A DNA stretch of 64,000 bases from Hybos culiciformis. Taxonomy: Eukaryota; Arthropoda; Insecta; Diptera; Hybotidae. Of the stretch, positions 60,942-64,000 are shown one piece after another. The DNA lies in the NCBI GenBank assembly GCA_964007475.1, contig OZ023274.1, forward strand, positions 74,039,303 through 74,103,302, given 5' to 3'. The notes under the pieces were generated by a model. It was not told the origin of the DNA and ran no database searches. It saw only the letters and a list, made by a program, of their open reading frames with translations. The number at the start of each line of letters is the position of its first letter. The stretch's first letter is position 1. Position numbers and translations under genes: made by a program.

Positions 60942-61868
60942 AATTCGACCGGTCCGAAGAGTACTATCGTATCTCAAAAACACTAGTTTTCACAGGAAGC
61001 AAAAAACTGTTTGTTTTAAAATTTTTCTTCAAGAGTCCTCATTTTTTTTACATGGTTTTATGAAAAAAATTATATTATATTTTTAACAATTAAAATTTAT
61101 TGGAAAATTTGAAAATTTCTATCAAATTTTCACATTTTTAAGTTTTTACGATGATCGCTTAATTTACTAACATTGCCTAAATGGATATACGATAATTGCA
61201 AATTTTTTTCTGCCATTTAATATCGTAAATTGACGATATTAAGTACGGTTGACATTGTATTTTTATTTAGATCTAACAAAACAAAACACAATAAAATCGC
61301 ATTTCAAATTTTCACATTTTTAAGTTTTTACGATGATCGCTTAATTTACTAACATTGCCTAAATGGATATACGATAATTGCAAATTTTTTTCTGCCATTT
61401 AATATCGTAAATTGACGATATTAAGTACGGTTGACATTGTATTTTTATTTAGATCTAACAAAACAAAACACAATAAAATCGCATTTTCACATACGATAGC
61501 GCTGAATTTCGTACCAATATCGCAAGTTGGTGGTTAACGGAAGTTTAAGATTGTAAAAACGACAAGTTCTAGCATTCATTAATTGTATCTCATGATAAAA
61601 TAATTTTTTTTTTATTTTTTACTGATCGTATTTTCATTTACAATTTTTGACTGATGGAAAGTGGGCTTGTATATGAATATACAATTCAGCTCGTACGTCG
61701 ATTTTACTTACAATAAAAATATTTTTATTATTTTGAATGTGTTTTATTTCAGTTAGGAACGTCAGTATGACCCAAAATCGTAGATATGAGTTCGGAGAAT
61801 TATTTTTAATATAAATCGGTTTCTATCGTATCTCGATTTACCATAGTACTCTTCGGACCCGTCGAATT
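60942..61868. mobile_element. Inverted-repeat element upstream of the secreted-protein gene
   Basis: Inverted ends AATTCGACSGGTCCGAAG followed by AGTACTAT. Internal ATCGTA/TACGAT motifs are frequent. It contains a perfect 182-bp tandem duplication. 927 bp, with no clear target duplication and no coding frame. Confidence 0.75.
61122..61485. repeat. 182-bp perfect tandem duplication
   Basis: 61122-61303 and 61304-61485 appear identical apart from the last few bases of the second unit. Confidence 0.92.
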
Positions 61869-62303
61869 GTAGATTTTTGGATTTTCTTATGCAAGAACAC
61901 AATCAATTTTCATCAATTTTCAAGCAGGTTTGTCTCGTTGATAATGTCGTTGATTATCATGCAAAACAATTAGAAACCTCTTTCATGTTTGTTGATAATT
62001 TTCATTATATAAATTAAAGTTCCCGAAGTATCCATTTCAAAACTTATTTCTACAAAAATTATTATTAATATTATAATATTAATATTAAAATAATATTCAT
62101 TCATAACATAACATTAATAACTGTTTTTAAGTATTTCTTAGCCTTTTTCCATATAATAAAATGATTCATCAAACTGTTTGCTTTCCATGAAATGTTCATC
62201 CGTCCGAATTAACAATAACACAAGACCCCGATTCCAATTGGGGTATGGATTTCGTCGCTATATTTATGTATGGAATATTGGTATATGAATAAATGTTATT
62301 GTA

Positions 62304-62306
62304 TTG

Positions 62307-62350
<44 letters not shown>
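62304..62350. repeat. (AT)n microsatellite
   Basis: About 20 AT units, ending 16 bp before the foldback copy 2. Confidence 0.95.
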
Positions 62351-62353
<3 letters not shown>

Positions 62354-62365
62354 GAAGGCACCGAA

Positions 62366-62594
62366 AATAGTAGATTACAAGACATGTTAAGAAAATTTTT
62401 TATTACAACGAGTTGTGTATACACAAAAAAACATTGACACGCGTCAATACTTATATCACGAGACCGTTAGGTCGAGTGATATAATATTGACAAGTGTCCA
62501 TGTGTTTTTGTGTATATACACAACGAGCTTTATAACAAATTTTATTAACATGTCTTGTATACTGTTTTAATGTGCATGTGAGAGGTAGTTGCAA
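62366..62594. mobile_element. Foldback repeat family, copy 2
   Basis: Foldback of 184 bp (62376-62559) with ends TACAAGACATGTTAA, arms containing ACGAGTTGTGTATACACAAA, and a centre TATATCACGAGACC/GTCGAGTGATATA. Plus ~35 bp of shared sequence to the right ending GAGAGGTAGTTGCAA. More complete than copy 1. Confidence 0.85.
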
Positions 62595-64000
62595 TCAATA
62601 CATTTGCAATGCAAAAAATAAACAAAAGTTCAAAATGAAGAAAGTAAATAAAATTGAAGTGTGTAAATAAAATTTTCTTAAATAAATAATTGACGCATTT
62701 AATATACCTACCATTTACCGAGCTAAATTTACGATTGTAAATACAACTTACTGATCACATGCACATTAAAATATTTTTAACATCTGGTTTTGACAAAAGT
62801 ATCATAAAAATAAATTATCTTAAAACGAAATGTTGATTTAAGATATGAGATATTATTCTATATTTTTAAACTCAAAATTGTGAGTTCTTTTTTCTCTAAA
62901 AAAAAAAAAAAGAAGAGAATAATATACAACTTTCCAAACAACACAGCATGAAGTTCATTTAAAGTTTAATAAAAAATAAATAAATAAAAAATGTGGAATT
63001 TAAAAAGAAAGAGTTTAATTCGTTACCGTTATTTAATTTTTTTTTTTCCTTTATTTAAAAATAACGATGTGATTAAAATATTATGAATTTCTGGTAGAAG
63101 TTGAAAGTATATTATAACTATTATTTATTTTTCATAAGACTTGTTTTCAGAACATTTTATTAATGCGATTAATGTGTGTTGATTTTGTGTTGTCGAATAA
63201 AAATTTTAAAATAATTTTGAATTTAAAATAAAAAAAAAAAATAATGATTTTTTTTCTATTTAACTAACCATTATATTATGTTTTATGTATACATTGTACA
63301 TTGTTAATATTTCATTAATAAATTTATGAAAATTCAATAAAAATATTTGAAATACATATATGTGAATATTTTCTATTTAAAAAATTAATTATCACTTATT
63401 TAATCAGATTAGCAAATTTCTTATTTATTATTTTGGCGTGCACATTATTATAAAATCGTATATTGGGAACATTGAAATTGAAATAAAATATTATATGGCC
63501 ACAATTAAAGTGTTAAAAAGTATTATTGAAATTTATGTTCGAAAACAATTAAATAATTTTGCTTTTGTACATTGAAACTTTTTAAATAATTTTACATATT
63601 ATATTGCATACATACATACATAATATGAGTACTGATGGGCATTATAACTTCCTATAAAATAAATTGTGTGCCAGAAATTTTTTTTTAATGTCCAAGTATG
63701 GTGTCCAGATACAATTTAATATACGTTGGTATTACAATATGAACATATTGAACGATAATTAAATTTATATTTTATTTGTTCACTTTTGAATTGAATGCGT
63801 TTTATGCATTGTATTATTTCATTTTCCACTTATTTTCTGACGAAAATTTTTTTTTATTTTTTTTTAAATTTTGAGCTTAAATTGTCGCCAGCTGTTGTAT
63901 AGTCGCTAAAATTTTAAACTCACAAGTTTATTTCCTTCGAACGTTAATCTTCTTATAAGTTATAAACTACATTTGTATAATTAAAGCAAAACCATGTTGA
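62595..64000. other. Spacer, nothing recognised
   Basis: AT-rich, no open frame or repeat of note. Confidence 0.6.

Overview
This window looks like a piece of an insect (or at least arthropod) nuclear genome. It is extremely AT-rich throughout, gene-poor, full of poly-A/T runs, and scattered with short non-autonomous DNA transposons. It holds a canonical GT-AG spliced gene with AATAAA-type poly(A) signals and no bacterial-style operons. The species cannot be fixed from the sequence alone. No rRNA, CRISPR array or convincing tRNA was found.

Only three protein genes can be supported. Two intronless genes in tandem on the + strand (13343-14821 and 15283-16599) encode deubiquitinases of the OTUD5/DUBA family, 461 bp apart. 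Copy 1 keeps all family hallmarks: acidic phospho-site motif, catalytic Asp-Cys-His, GVGLGL loop and a C-terminal ubiquitin-interacting motif. Copy 2 keeps the catalytic residues but has lost the Gly-rich segment and the ubiquitin-interacting motif. On the - strand, a two-exon gene (60145-59945 joined to 57549-57424) encodes a 108-residue secreted protein with a signal peptide, a conserved-looking hydrophobic core and an acidic Gly/Phe tail. A 33-codon ORF at 46488-46586 behind a splice-acceptor-like site, and a decayed ORF pair near 34249-34733, are weak candidates.

The rest is spacer carrying mobile DNA. There are hAT elements with 8-bp target duplications (7641-7982, 43487-44480, 45038-45981, probably 16844-17467). 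Two of them contain broken ZBED-like hAT transposase remnants. TA-duplicating MITEs lie at 466-883, 21568-22438, 49750-50362 and, as one family in opposite orientations, at 42241-42499 and 54926-55178. A TTAA-duplicating MITE (43919-44255) sits inside the hAT transposase remnant. There is a TTA-flanked MITE in the intron of the secreted-protein gene, a two-copy foldback family (11959-12167, 62366-62594), and several large inverted-repeat elements built of short tandem motifs (10678-11158, 52437-53155). A decayed non-LTR-retroelement-like 3' fragment lies at 35137-35794.

I found no convincing new multi-gene system. The most biologically interesting items are the asymmetrically diverged OTUD5 pair, the unrecognised spliced secreted protein, the 137-bp near-perfect palindrome inside a higher-order repeat at 52437-53155, and the nested TTAA insertion whose removal restores the transposase reading frame.
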